Shown: piece by piece, positions 53,063-64,000 of the stretch
Position numbering within the stretch: position 1 is the first letter of the stretch
Layout: every line of letters begins with the position of its first letter
DNA from: Hyaloscypha bicolor E
Taxonomy: Eukaryota > Ascomycota > Leotiomycetes > Helotiales > Hyaloscyphaceae
DNA: 64,000 nt
Assembly (NCBI RefSeq): GCF_002865645.1
Contig: NW_020194685.1
Span: forward strand, 2,071,363-2,135,362
Direction: 5' to 3'
Notes under the pieces: generated by a model
Told to the model about the DNA's origin: nothing
Database searches by the model: none
What the model saw: only the letters and a program-made list of their open reading frames with translations
Program-made: the position numbers and the translations under genes

Positions 53063-56000
53063 ATGAACAAATTAGCGAACATGCGGCATTGGTCTGAGAG
53101 GATGGGGCCTGGATTTGGCATGTCGCGGCCAAACATGAATATGACCGCCATCACACCTCAACACAAGGGAATCAATGGATCCTCCCCAATCCTCTCGCCA
53201 ACGTCCGCAGAGACCCCTATACACTACTCCTTCAACGTACCCTTTGCTTCGGACCTTGCTGGCCCCAATGTTGAGGATATTTTGTACGCGACCGTAGGGG
53301 CAGTTGAGCGGTGGACACACCCCGCAGACGCGCCAGACGATGTCCCGATCTATGAGTTACCGGTCCACGCCCAGAATGTCACGAACCTACGGAAGCTCTG
53401 CAAAGATCTCACCAGCGGTCCTCTACCCATAGAAGCTTATGTCAAATCATCCGAGCCCAAGCGTGTCAAAGGACAGGTAACAAATGTGTGCCTCTCCGGA
53501 AGCCCGGAGCTCGTCCACAAGAGTAGGGAGACTATTCTCAACGACACGCCGCTGGCACTGGTAAGTCAAAGAGTCTCTGCTATGTGAATGCTGATACTGA
53601 CACCTTTCAAGCGATGCGCGGTGGTAGATGTCGATGGGGAGCTGGTCATCGACACAGCTCAAACTGCTCTGAAGTCACACGTGGTGGAACATCTCGATCA
53701 GATTGCAGCTTTCTGTGGGGTGGACGTCTTTCTTCTCGGTCCCAAGTTTGCCTCCCTCGTCGACGGACAAAACGCAAATGGAGATGCCGGTCGTGATCAA
53801 AGATGGAGAGTCGCTATTTATGGAGACATGGAGAGTGCAGAGCATGCCAAGACAAGAGTGTTAATCTTCATTGATAGACTCGTATGTCTTTCTCTGGAGA
53901 AATGGATGGATGGAATATTATTTGCTAACATTAATCTAGCTCGGACGTGTAGTCGATGGCACCATGCTCGAATTATCCCTTCACACTGTTGTATGTGGAC
54001 GGTCTCGGAAGAATATCAAGCTTATCGAGTCAACAACCAATACGGCCATCTATTTCCCGCCTCCATTCTCGCAAGTTTACAGATACTGCCCTACTGGAGC
54101 TCAACGACGCAACCCAGAAGAGATTTTCATCACTGGTGATACGCCGCAGAACATCGCCTTAGCGAAGCAAAAGATACACGAACTCGTAACTAGGACAAGG
54201 ATCTTCATGAAGGATGCAATCGTCTCTGCGGCAAAGATCGATAGTATCCTGTTGAGCAGACTGGATAAAGTTCGCAAGATCATGGAAACCAATGGAACTT
54301 TCATCCAATTCCCGGCATTGGCTTCTCAACGTAGCATGATCCGTATTCAAGGTGTTGAGGGGCTTCACGTGGAGCGCACTGTTAGGGATGTCATGTCTCT
54401 GGTAATCACCCCAAGACTGAATGTAGGATTGTGCTAACTCTATGGCAGACCGGCCAATTTTACAGTGCTTCGTGGTGGATTCAGCAAGCCGATACTTCAC
54501 GTCTTCCCTCGCCAAACGATATTCGAACTATGCTCTCGGACATCTGCGCCAACTCTGACGCTGACGTGGCATTTGACAAGCTTACCTTCACAATTACAGG
54601 TTCCGATGATGCGGTCAAAGCAGCACTGATGGTCATTTCGGAAATCAGATTCGTCACTCGATCCCAATATCAGATCAGGGTTAAGATTGAGCTGGCAAAT
54701 GAGCACAAGGAATTCGTCAGTGGCAAGAAGAATGGCAAGATCAACAAGATTATGGGTCAAAGCAGCGTCCAGATCATCTTCGACGGATTCAACGAGTACA
54801 ACTTCAATATCGATGTTTGTGGGGCAAACTATGAGGCTATGAAGTCCGGGTTGATGTTGGTGGAGCAAGAAATGCCTGCCTCGATCTCGTTCCATGTTCC
54901 GGACCAATATCATAAGCGTATCATTGGGATTGGAGGACAACACATCCAGCGGATCATGAAGAAGCATTCTGTCTTTGTCAAGTTTTCCAACGCCATGGAC
55001 CGTGGCGGTGTGGGCCGCGAGGACGATGATATCAAGGTTGACAATGTCATCTGCCGCACACCTGCTCGCAACGCTCAAAATTTGGAGCTTGTCAAATCCG
55101 AGATTTTGGATATGGTCGACCGAGTTGACTCGGAATTCACATCCCAGACCGTTAACGTCGATCGATTGTATCACCGACAACTCATTGCACGTCTAGGTCA
55201 GCTCGAGGAATTGGAGAAGAAGTGGAACTGCAAGATTATCTTCCCCAGCACCGAGACCGCTAGCGACGATGTCACAATCTCTGGCCCGGAATGGCAGGTT
55301 CCTCATTGTGTGGACGAATTCTTAGGCATGGTCCCCGACAATCACGAGCTGGTCCTTGCTAGTACTCCGGAATTAATCAAGTTCCTTGAGTCGACGCAAT
55401 TCACGAAGGACTTGGTCCCCAAGCTGAAGGCACAATACGTTGTTGAAGTACATGTTAAGGAAGATGAAAATGAACTTACGGAAGATGGTAAGCCTACCGT
55501 GACTCTCCTTTGGACATTCACTCGAAACAACGCCGGGGGTGTCAGGGATGCAATTGATTTTCTGAACTCGAACCTGGCAGCCGCTGGTATCGAAGCTACT
55601 ACCGTCAAAGGTGCCATCCCGCGACCCAAGTCAGATTCGTTTGAGGAATCTCTTCAATATTTTGACTCTAAGCTTCTTCAACATGCTCCTCCTGTATCTA
55701 CAGATTCGCCAACTAAGTCTACCTTTGGTGAGGAAGTTGCTCGGGAGCGCAGCACAATCTTCGACAAGCTTCGCAAACCTGGTAGCATGTCTTCGATATC
55801 TTCCTTCCTGGATCGTCGCAAGAACAGCTCTCACTCACCAGCTGGTTCTTTCTTCAAGAACGGTTCCAGCAACGTGTCGAAGTCTTCCTTGATCTCCATC
55901 GAGTCAACAAGAAGCTTCAATGCGGACCGCAACCCATGGAACGACAGTGGTGTCAACTTGCCGGACGACGATACCACACCATGGCCCACCCGCCACTTTG

Positions 56001-56179
56001 GGAATGGCAGCGGGAGCAGCAATGATCACAAACCCTCTCAACTCCAACATCCAGGCGATGCAACCCCCAAACACACAGTTCGGGCTTCGATCGACAGCGG
56101 GCGCGATAGCGGACGCCCAAGCACCTCTCATTCTACCAACTCAGGATACCCAGGCCCTATTGGCCCACCGCGTTCTTGA
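53063..56179 (+). CDS. Multi-KH-domain RNA-binding protein (YLL032C family)
   Basis: Four exons: 53063-53560, 53612-53881, 53940-54401 and 54449-56179; 986 residues from the first ATG in frame. Several KH-like domains are visible. The clearest is HVPDQYHKRIIGIGGQHIQR near 560-580 with the GxxG loop, preceded by FVSGKKNGKINKIMGQS. The first exons carry two degenerate KH units. The last 180 residues are Ser/Asn-rich and disordered, with a repeated SISSFLDRRKNSS pattern. Yeast YLL032C is the closest named relative; it associates with ribosomes and its function is unknown. RNA binding is inferred from the GxxG. The true N-terminus may lie further upstream, as the frame is open to 52838. Confidence 0.85.
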
Positions 56180-57608
56180 ATGCGTTTTCCTCTCCTATTT
56201 CCTATAGTCATGGTGAAGTAACACTGGCTGGATATACCCTGGCGCGCAATACCCAAATACCAACATGTGATTTTAACGTCATTTTTGTTTTTTTTTTGCC
56301 TTGGTTTTCCTTCTTTCGGTTTTAGTTCTTACGTTTCGTCGGTCCCGAGAGAAAAGTATGAGGCGTCAGACATTGAAAGATACAACATAGAAGTTTGCGT
56401 GTCAAGGAAAGAGGAAATACCAATTTGCTTTTGGTCTTTTCATGGTCGGGGGCGCGGGAATAACCGGGTTGCGTAGTTCTTTTCTCTCGACTCTTTGCGT
56501 GTTTATGACTGGCAGGGTTTGGATGATGGGTTGGGGTCGGGATGACAAGATGGTACTGATGACGGGGTTTGCGGATCTGCCTTGGAGAATGGGAAAGAAA
56601 TGGATGACTGGTGGCTAGTGGGGGTGTGCTATGATACCCATGCTATTAAGAATGCAAAAGCTTCCTTGAATAAATCGGTCGAGAGTTCTCAGTGATCTTG
56701 ATTCTCTCGTAGGAGGTGGAAAATAGTCCTGCGATCCGAGGTGGAAAGCTCCATCTGATTTCTAGAGAAGAAAATGCCTACAAGCTCCCAAATCAATGCC
56801 CTCCCTTGATGGAGGTTTCTGGGAGAAAGGGCTTTTCGACTTCGGTGACAATGTGATGGCTAGTTAGAACTGAAATGAAGAGTAGGAAGGAAACGGGGGG
56901 GAGTCAAGATTCAAACTCAAGTTTGAGTGAGTCTTAGAAACATGCTTTCCGCTTCCAAATTTGAGCATTTCGTGGAATAATATGGGTGAAGTCACTGAAG
57001 CAAGAATAACCCCTGTGATGGCCCTCGTTACGGAAGGTCAATTAGCCGCATTGAAGCTCTTCATTGGTAGGACCAAGGCCGTTGATCCATTGCTTACAGA
57101 GCTACCACAAGGAGGTGCAGCAATTCTCGCACGGGTCCCAGTTAACCGAGCCACCCAAAATTGGGTGAGGAATGAGTGTACTTAACACTAGTGATAGAGA
57201 ATGCCGATAGAGATTATATGTCTAATATATTTAGTAGGCAATGTAAAGTTGCCTTTATACTGTAAGTTTTAAGATATTCACATTAAGTTCGGTGTTTCTA
57301 TATAATCTTGAAATGGTTGACCTTTGGAGAAGATTTGGTGTTCTCGGCTACAACGTGCGTCAACTCCTGCACCCATTCTCGTGTACCAGGGACTTGAACT
57401 CCGCTTCTGCGTGAACCCCGATGCCGAGCTCCGAGAATCCCGCTTCAAAACCTCATCCCTTCCCAAACCTTCTCGCTTGAGACCTGCCGGGACAAATGCT
57501 CACCTCCCAATTCCGAGTTACCAGCTCCCCCAACCCATATTTCTTTTCTCTTTGGGTGGCGCGGGATGGCTTCGAACGGCCCCAGAGGCGGTCTCCCAAG
57601 ACGCCGGA
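56180..57608. other. Gene-free region between the KH gene and the second regulator
   Basis: About 1.4 kb with no supported gene. It includes a T-rich block at 56281-56301 and the promoter and leader of the zinc-cluster regulator. AT-rich from 57180 to 57310. Confidence 0.4.
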
Positions 57609-60057
57609 ATGGAAAACAGCAAGGTAAGCTTGTACCGAAGCTTCCTCGTTGGACGAAGACTTACCTGAACCCTTGCCTGCGAACCGTGCCGGAAAGCAAA
57701 GGTCTCTTGCGACCATACCCTCCCCACGTGTGATCGATGTCGAAGAAGGCAGCTCACAAATAAATGCGTCTACTTGGCGGCCCCCATGACACGGCCTGTC
57801 CCGGACGCAGGAACTCGCTCCGAACCCCTAATCACTAAAGCCCCTCTCACGCCTTCTACCGGCTCAAGTGGTTCTCCTGTTGCTTCGATTGTGTTTAAAG
57901 ACACTTGCCCTAAGCCGAACCCTGAGTCGGGCCCTTTCATAAAGTCCGGAGGATTCTTTGGTTAGTAGTCTCCACGCATACCGAACCCCTTTTGGAAGTT
58001 ATTGGATTTCATATCGCGTTGCTCTTTGTCCTTGTTCACCATGTTGTCCTTCCTAAGAAGTCTGTTGTACACTGCCAATGTTTACTCAAAGGTAGGACAT
58101 CCAGCTGACTTCGCCCAGGTCCCACAAACTTCTCGGCCGTCTTCCTAGAAAACAGCTCAAACTTCGGGCATGATGATATCCAAATCTCCAACGACTCGGA
58201 CCCATATGTGGCTTCATATGAGAGTCTCCAATCCCAGACCTTCCTCATGCTAGCAGGAAAGGAGCCAAGAGGCTCTCCAAGAGTAGCCCTCGGCGCCAAA
58301 ATCCTCAATGCTCTCCCAGACCAGCAAACCTGTAGGTTTCTTCTCGGCTGGTACATGGAGAAGTGCCACGGGTGTGAATTACCCAAAGAAGCTTATGTTG
58401 ACTTGGCCAATTCTCTCTGGACAACATATGCACGGCAGCTAGCAGAACCCCGACGCCCTGAAAAACTCGAAGCCATGTCAACAACCCTGTGCAAGAATGC
58501 TGAGACAGCACTTGAAGAGTTCGAGGACTACGAGCGGTGGTTTATCTCTTGCAGTGGTGCTAATATGAGGTGGGAAGCTCTCGGTGGTGTGTTTGGTGCT
58601 CTCACCACTGCGGTGCTCTCATTGCCGGAACGGGACCCTTTCTTCTCTTCACAACGAGGCGATAGGCGGAGTAGGAGGAATTTCTCGATTGAGTTGAAGG
58701 ACTGTGTCCAAGCTTGCATCACACTTTCTAATTATATGGATCTTATCAATGTTCCTATGGTTGCTTTATTACTGAAGAACTTGATCCTTCAGACCGTTAT
58801 AAGCGGGGATGTCAGTAAGTATTCTATATCTCTGGCATCTATTGGCATTTCTAACAGTTGATAGGTCTGGTAGTGTGGAGACAGCTTGGAGATCTTGTCA
58901 GTGCCACGACGGCTTTAGGACTTCATCGCCTGACGCCTGGTCAACCTGTTACCTTCACCTCGGAAATGAAGAAGCGTATATTTAATGCAACATTTATCTG
59001 CAATATGGGGAACTCCCTTCTCACAGGCAGGCCACCGGCTTTGTGCCACCGCTTGTGCCACCTTCAACTTCCGCTAGATGTCAGCGACGAAGTTCTCATG
59101 AAAGGTGGAGAAGAGCTTCAAAGAGCTATTGCTGCACTTGATTCCAACGGCTGGAACAGGGAAGAGAAAATATATATTAACAGCAGTGTCCGCACCCGCA
59201 CTCTGCTTGCACCAATCCTGAACGAGGCTCTCGAATTATTTCTTGGAGACCCGCAAAATATCACAGGCAAGATCATCAAGTAAGCGTTCAGGTTATCGCG
59301 CTTCGACACATACTAATATCACGGCAGAGATTTGATGAACCGAATTGAACAAACATACGACTCCTTTCCTAACTACCTCAAGTTCAATATGGCCGACGTC
59401 TCGGACCTGGATGTTCCTGACGTGAAAGTCTGGATGCGTCTCTGTCTCCGGCTCATGATGCTTGAACACCGACTTCTCCTCGAGCGCCTAGCATTCAAGC
59501 AAGACATCCTAGATGGACAATCCATGGTCGATTGCGCACGGGAGATGCTAGAACTCACTGTCTTGATCTGGGTCCAGCGAGACCGCTTCAGCGAGCATCA
59601 CCACGATTACGACTGGATGCTGATGTGCTGGGGCATCCCATCCAGCGGCGTCCTCTGCGTCGAGTTATTGAAACAAACGAAGCAACCTCAAGGCACACAA
59701 CACATGCTCCGCATCCCGCGCTCCGAAATCGTCCAAAATCTCTCCCTCCTCATCGGTTTCCTGGAATGGATCAAACCATCGGCAGGTAACTACCAACTCT
59801 GTGGGAGAATGAGACAGATTATCAAGAGGATCTTGGATCAGATTCTCAACCCCAGTCCGCCGAGTTCTGCGCCTCCTGCGAGCAGTCAGGAGTCGAACGG
59901 TGAGGCGAATGGATTTGAGAATGGCTTGCCGTATGATCCGATGTTGGATGTGGGGTTTGATGACGGACTGGATAATTTGGAGTGGTTAAATACGGTGGAT
60001 TGGTCGAGGGGGCCGTGGGTGGATTTGCAGGACTTTTCGGCTACGAAATGCGGTTGA
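57609..60057 (+). CDS. Zn(II)2Cys6 regulator with a disrupted N-terminus
   Basis: Supported exons: about 57669-57960, 58119-58814, 58865-59279 and 59328-60057. The zinc cluster is complete: LACEPCRKAKVSCDHTLPTC, then DRCRRRQLTNKC (C-x2-C-x6-C-x6-C-x2-C-x8-C), followed by a linker and a fungal regulatory domain (LVVWRQLGDLVSATTALGLH, ending in an acidic tail). Just before the cluster the frame has a TGA at 57666-57668, with no ATG and no AG acceptor between it and the first Cys. A candidate start, ATG GAA AAC AGC AAG followed by gtaagc at 57609-57629, cannot be spliced into the cluster frame. So either a small indel broke the gene, or the first exon uses an unusual splice site, or translation starts at MTRPVPDAG (57789) without the zinc cluster. 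Target genes are unknown. Confidence 0.75.
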
Positions 60058-62319
60058 AGAAGTGATAGAGAGTCATCTATTGTTACTTCTCTGATGTCCT
60101 TTTCGAAAGTGAACATTTGGAAGGAGATTAGTATCCAGTCTGGACTCGGAATCTGATCAGACGCTGAGTGGTTGGGAGCATGATGCCGAGCCGCATTGAA
60201 ACGTTGAGGGCACTCGCATGTTCCTATCAGAACTTCAACGTGAAAGGCGTTGATGTCGTCTAGCGTCGACAGGGACATGATATCAGAGAAATCAAAACTC
60301 AGTAAGGAGAACCATCTCAAACTAGCACGAATTAAAAGAAATTTGACACCTGCCCCTCTTGAAAAAAAAAAAATAACAGCAATTCTGTTTCCCGTTGGAA
60401 ATTTAATATCGAAGGTGGCGGTGACGATGCTGCCAGCAATCTTCAATAACATTACGCACTTACCTAGCGAGACTTCCGTCTGTGAATCGTATATACCAAA
60501 ATAAGAACTCTTCCCATCAACTCACCGACTTCGTGGCTGAACGGTACCTCACTTTCCCAAGTACGCTAGCGATTCTCCGGTGAGTTAGAGCGGTTAAGAG
60601 AAGCTCGTTAATATCAACTCTTCCTGGAAACAGGGCAGATGTAAGCACACGTAACATAAGACCTTCAAAAGGAGGCGGTGTGCCGAACTGTTTTGCCACT
60701 TTGCTTGATATTCTAGCCCTACCAAATTTTTCTGTGGGGATTTTTTTTCTTTTCTTTTATTTTCTTGAGGCTTTTGTGGTTTGTTGTTAAGCGAAGCGAG
60801 ATAGGGGGGGTTTCTGTGCCACGTATAAATTAACACTTCGGAAGAACATAAGGAAGACGCAGTGTTTCGAGACCCGGGTTCCGCCTTCATTTTTGTTAGA
60901 GTGGGAAATCAAGGCTTGATGGTGGAGGTAGTTTTTAGTGACAGAGATCCGGTAGGTCTAGAGTGGTTTCGGTCCCACGTGTACCGAACGAAGGAAGTCT
61001 GCTTCAATAGCTATGGGCCGCGATGCGTTGTACAGCAATTAGAGTCCAGAAAACAGTATATCTGGGTTCAGGCCGATTGTCTGGATCGGGAGGAGACCGG
61101 ATCCCGCCCTTCTATGGCAACGTTGGGAGGCAGCCAATGATAGCTTGAAAAGGCTCACGGCACTCTCCTCAGAACACGCTTTGTGGCTAGAGGCTAGTTA
61201 TGATGATTCATAGGTGCTAGCAAAGGAATGCTATTGTTTTTATTGCACATCTCACATACAGCCACGAGGGCTGACACGTTCCCTCTGAAGAAGCAATTCG
61301 GAGGCTGATGAGAAAGTGGCTCGTTGTAACGACACAGCCTCGAAGGGATGTCAAAAGCGTCCTCCTTCTCCCTTCTAAATAAGAGAGATGAGTTTTGTAC
61401 ACACCAACTCCCCTCCTTCAATTACTCATGCCTTTTGTTCCTCTCGAAATCCATACATTACATCTCTGCGCCTCACTCATACTACTGAGCATTGTGCTTT
61501 CTCCTAGACACTGGAATTCCCCCATAACTCAGAGCCCTGGGCACCAAGTAGCCCTCGGACACTCTCCTCAAAACACCCATTTTATTACACATCTCCTCCC
61601 CCTCAATCAATGACTCACAACTTCCACCTAAACCATTTTGCATCCCCAATTTATTTTTATTTTTGTTGCACATCGTACGATGGTATTCTGAATTCCCATG
61701 CTGAGATCACCATGGCAAATCTGCCCTCTCCCATCGACCGTTCTAGGTTTCGAATCTGGAATTTAGATTGTAATTCGAATCGAGTTGGATTGAGTGAGGG
61801 ATTTCGGTGGCAGGGAAGTAATTGATAAAGTAGGGTTCTATGATGAAATGGAAGTGCTCTGGGGCCCAGGCAGTTGGCGCAGGGTCCGCTTTTTGCAGGA
61901 TTGCGGGACGGAAAAGTGGGAATTTGCCGTTAAGAGGGAGGATTATGTGATGTAGAATCACGTAGTTTGGTAGGTGCGGAAGACGGTTGTTGATTGAGGA
62001 ATAGAGTGGTCCTGGAGAGTGCATGGAGCAATTGGGTAAGCGCTCCCAAATATTCAGATACAAGCAGGGCAGAAGCTTAGTGTCAGGCGAAATCAACAGA
62101 AAATCAAAGTTAACGTCTTTCTTATTCATAAATTATCATATCATATCATTCATCGTCTTCAAAAATTCACCAAGTAACACCTGGCGCCGCAACCCATGCT
62201 GTAATGCTTACTTGTTTGCTGGCTATGCTGTGATTCAGGCCGACCTCCCTTTCCAACCCATACCCTATCCCCTATCCGCTCCATCGGATCCTGCCCAATT
62301 CCAATTCTAATACAAACTT
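60058..62319. other. Gene-free region, 2.3 kb
   Basis: No supported gene. There are poly-A/poly-T runs at 60361-60373 and 60741-60756, and an AT-rich patch near 62100-62160 (tatcatatcatatcat). A tggctgaacgg A-box-like word at 60535 lacks a B-box, so no tRNA is called. Confidence 0.45.
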
Positions 62320-64000
62320 CTACGGCGAAATCGGCGCTGCCGTGGCAGCCTCGACGGCCTCGGCAACGGCTTTTGCCCGGCTATCAGCATCTTCCTTCCT
62401 CGGCGAGCTGTCCTCCCATTTCTTCGATGATTGACCGACCTCATCAGCAGCCGCCGCAGGAACAGCAATCGGCTCATCGATTGACTCGTGGAATTTGGAG
62501 GGGTGGGGCGGCGGATGTACCGCTAACTTCTTGAGCCCAGAACTCGAATGCCCAGCACCGGCCTCGGCATCGAAAAGATTCTCCTCGTAGCTTTCCTGAG
62601 TCCTCGGCCTAACAGCTTCAGGGATCGGTTCGGGCGACCTCTCGATCCTTACATTCCTAACCGGTAATGCGACATTCTCTTTTTCTTTTCGCGGATTTGG
62701 TGTTGAACTAGATGTGCTTCTTCCCCAGCCTGTTTTCCGCTTCTCCCCCATCCAGGTCCCCCAGCTTCCTATGTAAGCTCCTGCCTTGCTGCCTACGCTC
62801 TGTACCGTCTGTCGCGCTCCATTCAGATCCGGAGCTGCGAAGCCTAGACTCGGAACCGGAGTGCCATTCTTCTCCGCCTCTCGTTTCGCTTCCTCGTGTT
62901 TCTTCCTTTGAGTCTCTCTGAAAGCCTCCATATCAGCGTACAATTTGTTGAATACTGTACCTGCTTTCTCTTTTCCTGCTTGTAGATTCCTGCCTAGCAC
63001 TTCTTTGCCAACAGCAAAGCGTTCGTCGAGGTGGAATTCCTTGACTTGTTCCATCATCCGCTTCTGCACATCGTCGATGGTCAAGCCACCTGCGCAAGGA
63101 TGCTTGGGCTCCACGATATCGAAGAGATGGCTATCTGTGTAGCGATCCCAGATTCTGTAGTTCTCGGACCTGCTCCAGGCTTCGATCCAATCGACGCCGA
63201 AGTCATGGGATGGGTCGCCTTCGACTTGTGGTAGCATTTTGGGGTTGTGGGCGTGGTGATTCATGTAGTTGCGGCATTTTACTGCCGAGATGAGGGAGAG
63301 CAGGTATTCTTCGAATTGAAGGCGAATAAATTCTTCTGAGCCGACGTAGCCCATTGTCTTCGGCCGTCCAGGGTTTGTCTCGTCCCAAGTGTCGTTCACG
63401 GACTGAGTGATGAAGTCTATCCACCGTCGATCCGCCACGGAAAGGGCGAGCGCAGCTCGCAAAGAGCTGGAGGTAATGTTGATAGTCGAATTATCTAGAT
63501 TAATGAGAATGTCGCTGTACCGGTCTTTTTGTTGTAACAGTAGGGAATTCGTGGAACCGACGATATATGATTTTGTTCCGTAATCTGCCAGAATATCAAG
63601 TTGTTGTAAAGGGGTATAAGGTCCAAATAAGCTCCCCTAAGAATGTATTAGCAAGTATGCAAACCAATTGCTGTACCAGTTGCATTACCTTGCCAAATAT
63701 TTGCAGCGGTAAGCCCATGTAAGTCAAGAGCGAATTTCTGTCGCTTGACTTCAAACTCGCAGGCTTCACAAGGTGCTTCTCATAATGATCCAAGTCCGGA
63801 TCCGCACAATCTTGTAGGTTCCGTATGAGACCAGGTATTAGGGAGATCAGAGAGAATTGCATCATGCAAAGTCTCTCACACCGTGATCCAAAGAATAGCA
63901 TCTGTCTCAATCAGCACAACTCTTCCCTCTCCTTATGATAGAAAGGAGTACCTTTGGTTGCAGTAAACAGCACTTGAACAGCACCAAAGTCTGCGACTTG
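62320..64000 (-). CDS. AVL9: AVL9-like late secretory pathway protein, C-terminal part (runs off the window)
   Basis: Minus strand, exons 63952-64000 (partial), 63689-63901 and 62320-63636, all in phase. The visible part starts TLVLFKCCLLQPKMLFFGSR, continues MMQFSLISLIPGLIRNLQDC, YMGLPLQIFGKGSLFGPYTP, SYIVGSTNSLLLQQKDRYSD and RTMGYVG-like PGRPKTMGYVGSEEF. This is the DENN-type core of Avl9/DENND10-like proteins. The last 180 residues are charged and disordered, with an Ala-rich tail. Yeast Avl9 acts in exocytic cargo export from the Golgi and in polarity. The N-terminal third lies beyond position 64000. About 527 residues are seen here, which is over half of a fungal AVL9. Confidence 0.9.

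Noticed and set aside
60530..60610. A-box-like words tggctgaacgg and ttagagcggttaag
   Set aside because: No B-box or cloverleaf can be drawn on either strand.
1..64000. CRISPR arrays, prophage or bacterial insert
   Set aside because: No regular direct repeats with unique spacers, and all real genes are eukaryotic with fungal introns.

Overview
The window is nuclear DNA of a filamentous ascomycete. The signs are many short introns (mostly 45-110 nt, GT...AG, CTAAC/CTGAC-like branch sites), two Zn(II)2Cys6 regulators, a GH131 cellulase-type enzyme, a MUS-30/HELLS-type SNF2 protein and an AVL9 C-terminus of filamentous type. The protein flavour (GH131, small secreted-protein remnant, RRG7/AVL9 forms) fits Leotiomycetes best, but this is a judgement from memory of families. 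No operons, CRISPR arrays, tRNA or rRNA genes were seen. Most real genes are split by introns, so the models below were built by reading splice junctions that keep the frame.

Layout. 0.5-6.6 kb: a cardiolipin-lipase-like hydrolase, a divergent pair of sugar-phosphate isomerases (RpiB/LacAB type and a TIM paralogue), and an AIF/FSP1-type NAD(P)H oxidoreductase. 6.6-10.2 kb: gene-free, with several 6-8 base microsatellites. 10.2-12.0 kb: an UNC-93-like membrane protein. 12-14.7 kb: gene-free with a minisatellite. 14.7-17.4 kb: the SNF2 helicase. 17.4-23.3 kb: a possible decayed secreted protein and a SANT/Myb-like gene surrounded and internally invaded by minisatellites. 23.7-30.5 kb: compact housekeeping genes (TatD nuclease, small membrane protein, SPC24, FIS1, RING ubiquitin ligase). 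30.8-38.3 kb: zinc-cluster regulator, CTF18, a MITE-like element and a glutathione transferase. 38.4-45.3 kb: accessory region with a broken hydrolase, GH131, FHIT, two broken paralogues of a small zinc protein and an intact small zinc protein. 45.5-56.2 kb: RRG7, MED21, an SDT1/PHM8 nucleotidase, a disordered protein and a KH-domain protein. 57-60 kb: a second zinc-cluster regulator with a disrupted N-terminus. 62.3-64 kb: the 3' part of AVL9, running off the window.

How genes relate. The clearest functional link is the head-to-head TIM-like and RpiB-like pair, which matches the two isomerase steps of erythritol catabolism (Yarrowia EYI1/EYI2, Brucella EryH/EryI). Several other neighbours are head-to-head with 300-650 bp between starts (TatD/membrane protein, SPC24/FIS1, GH131/FHIT, RRG7/MED21, SDT1/disordered protein), which suggests shared promoters. 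Decay is concentrated at 38-45 kb, and several stop codons there look like C-to-T changes in CpA context, as expected of repeat-induced point mutation.
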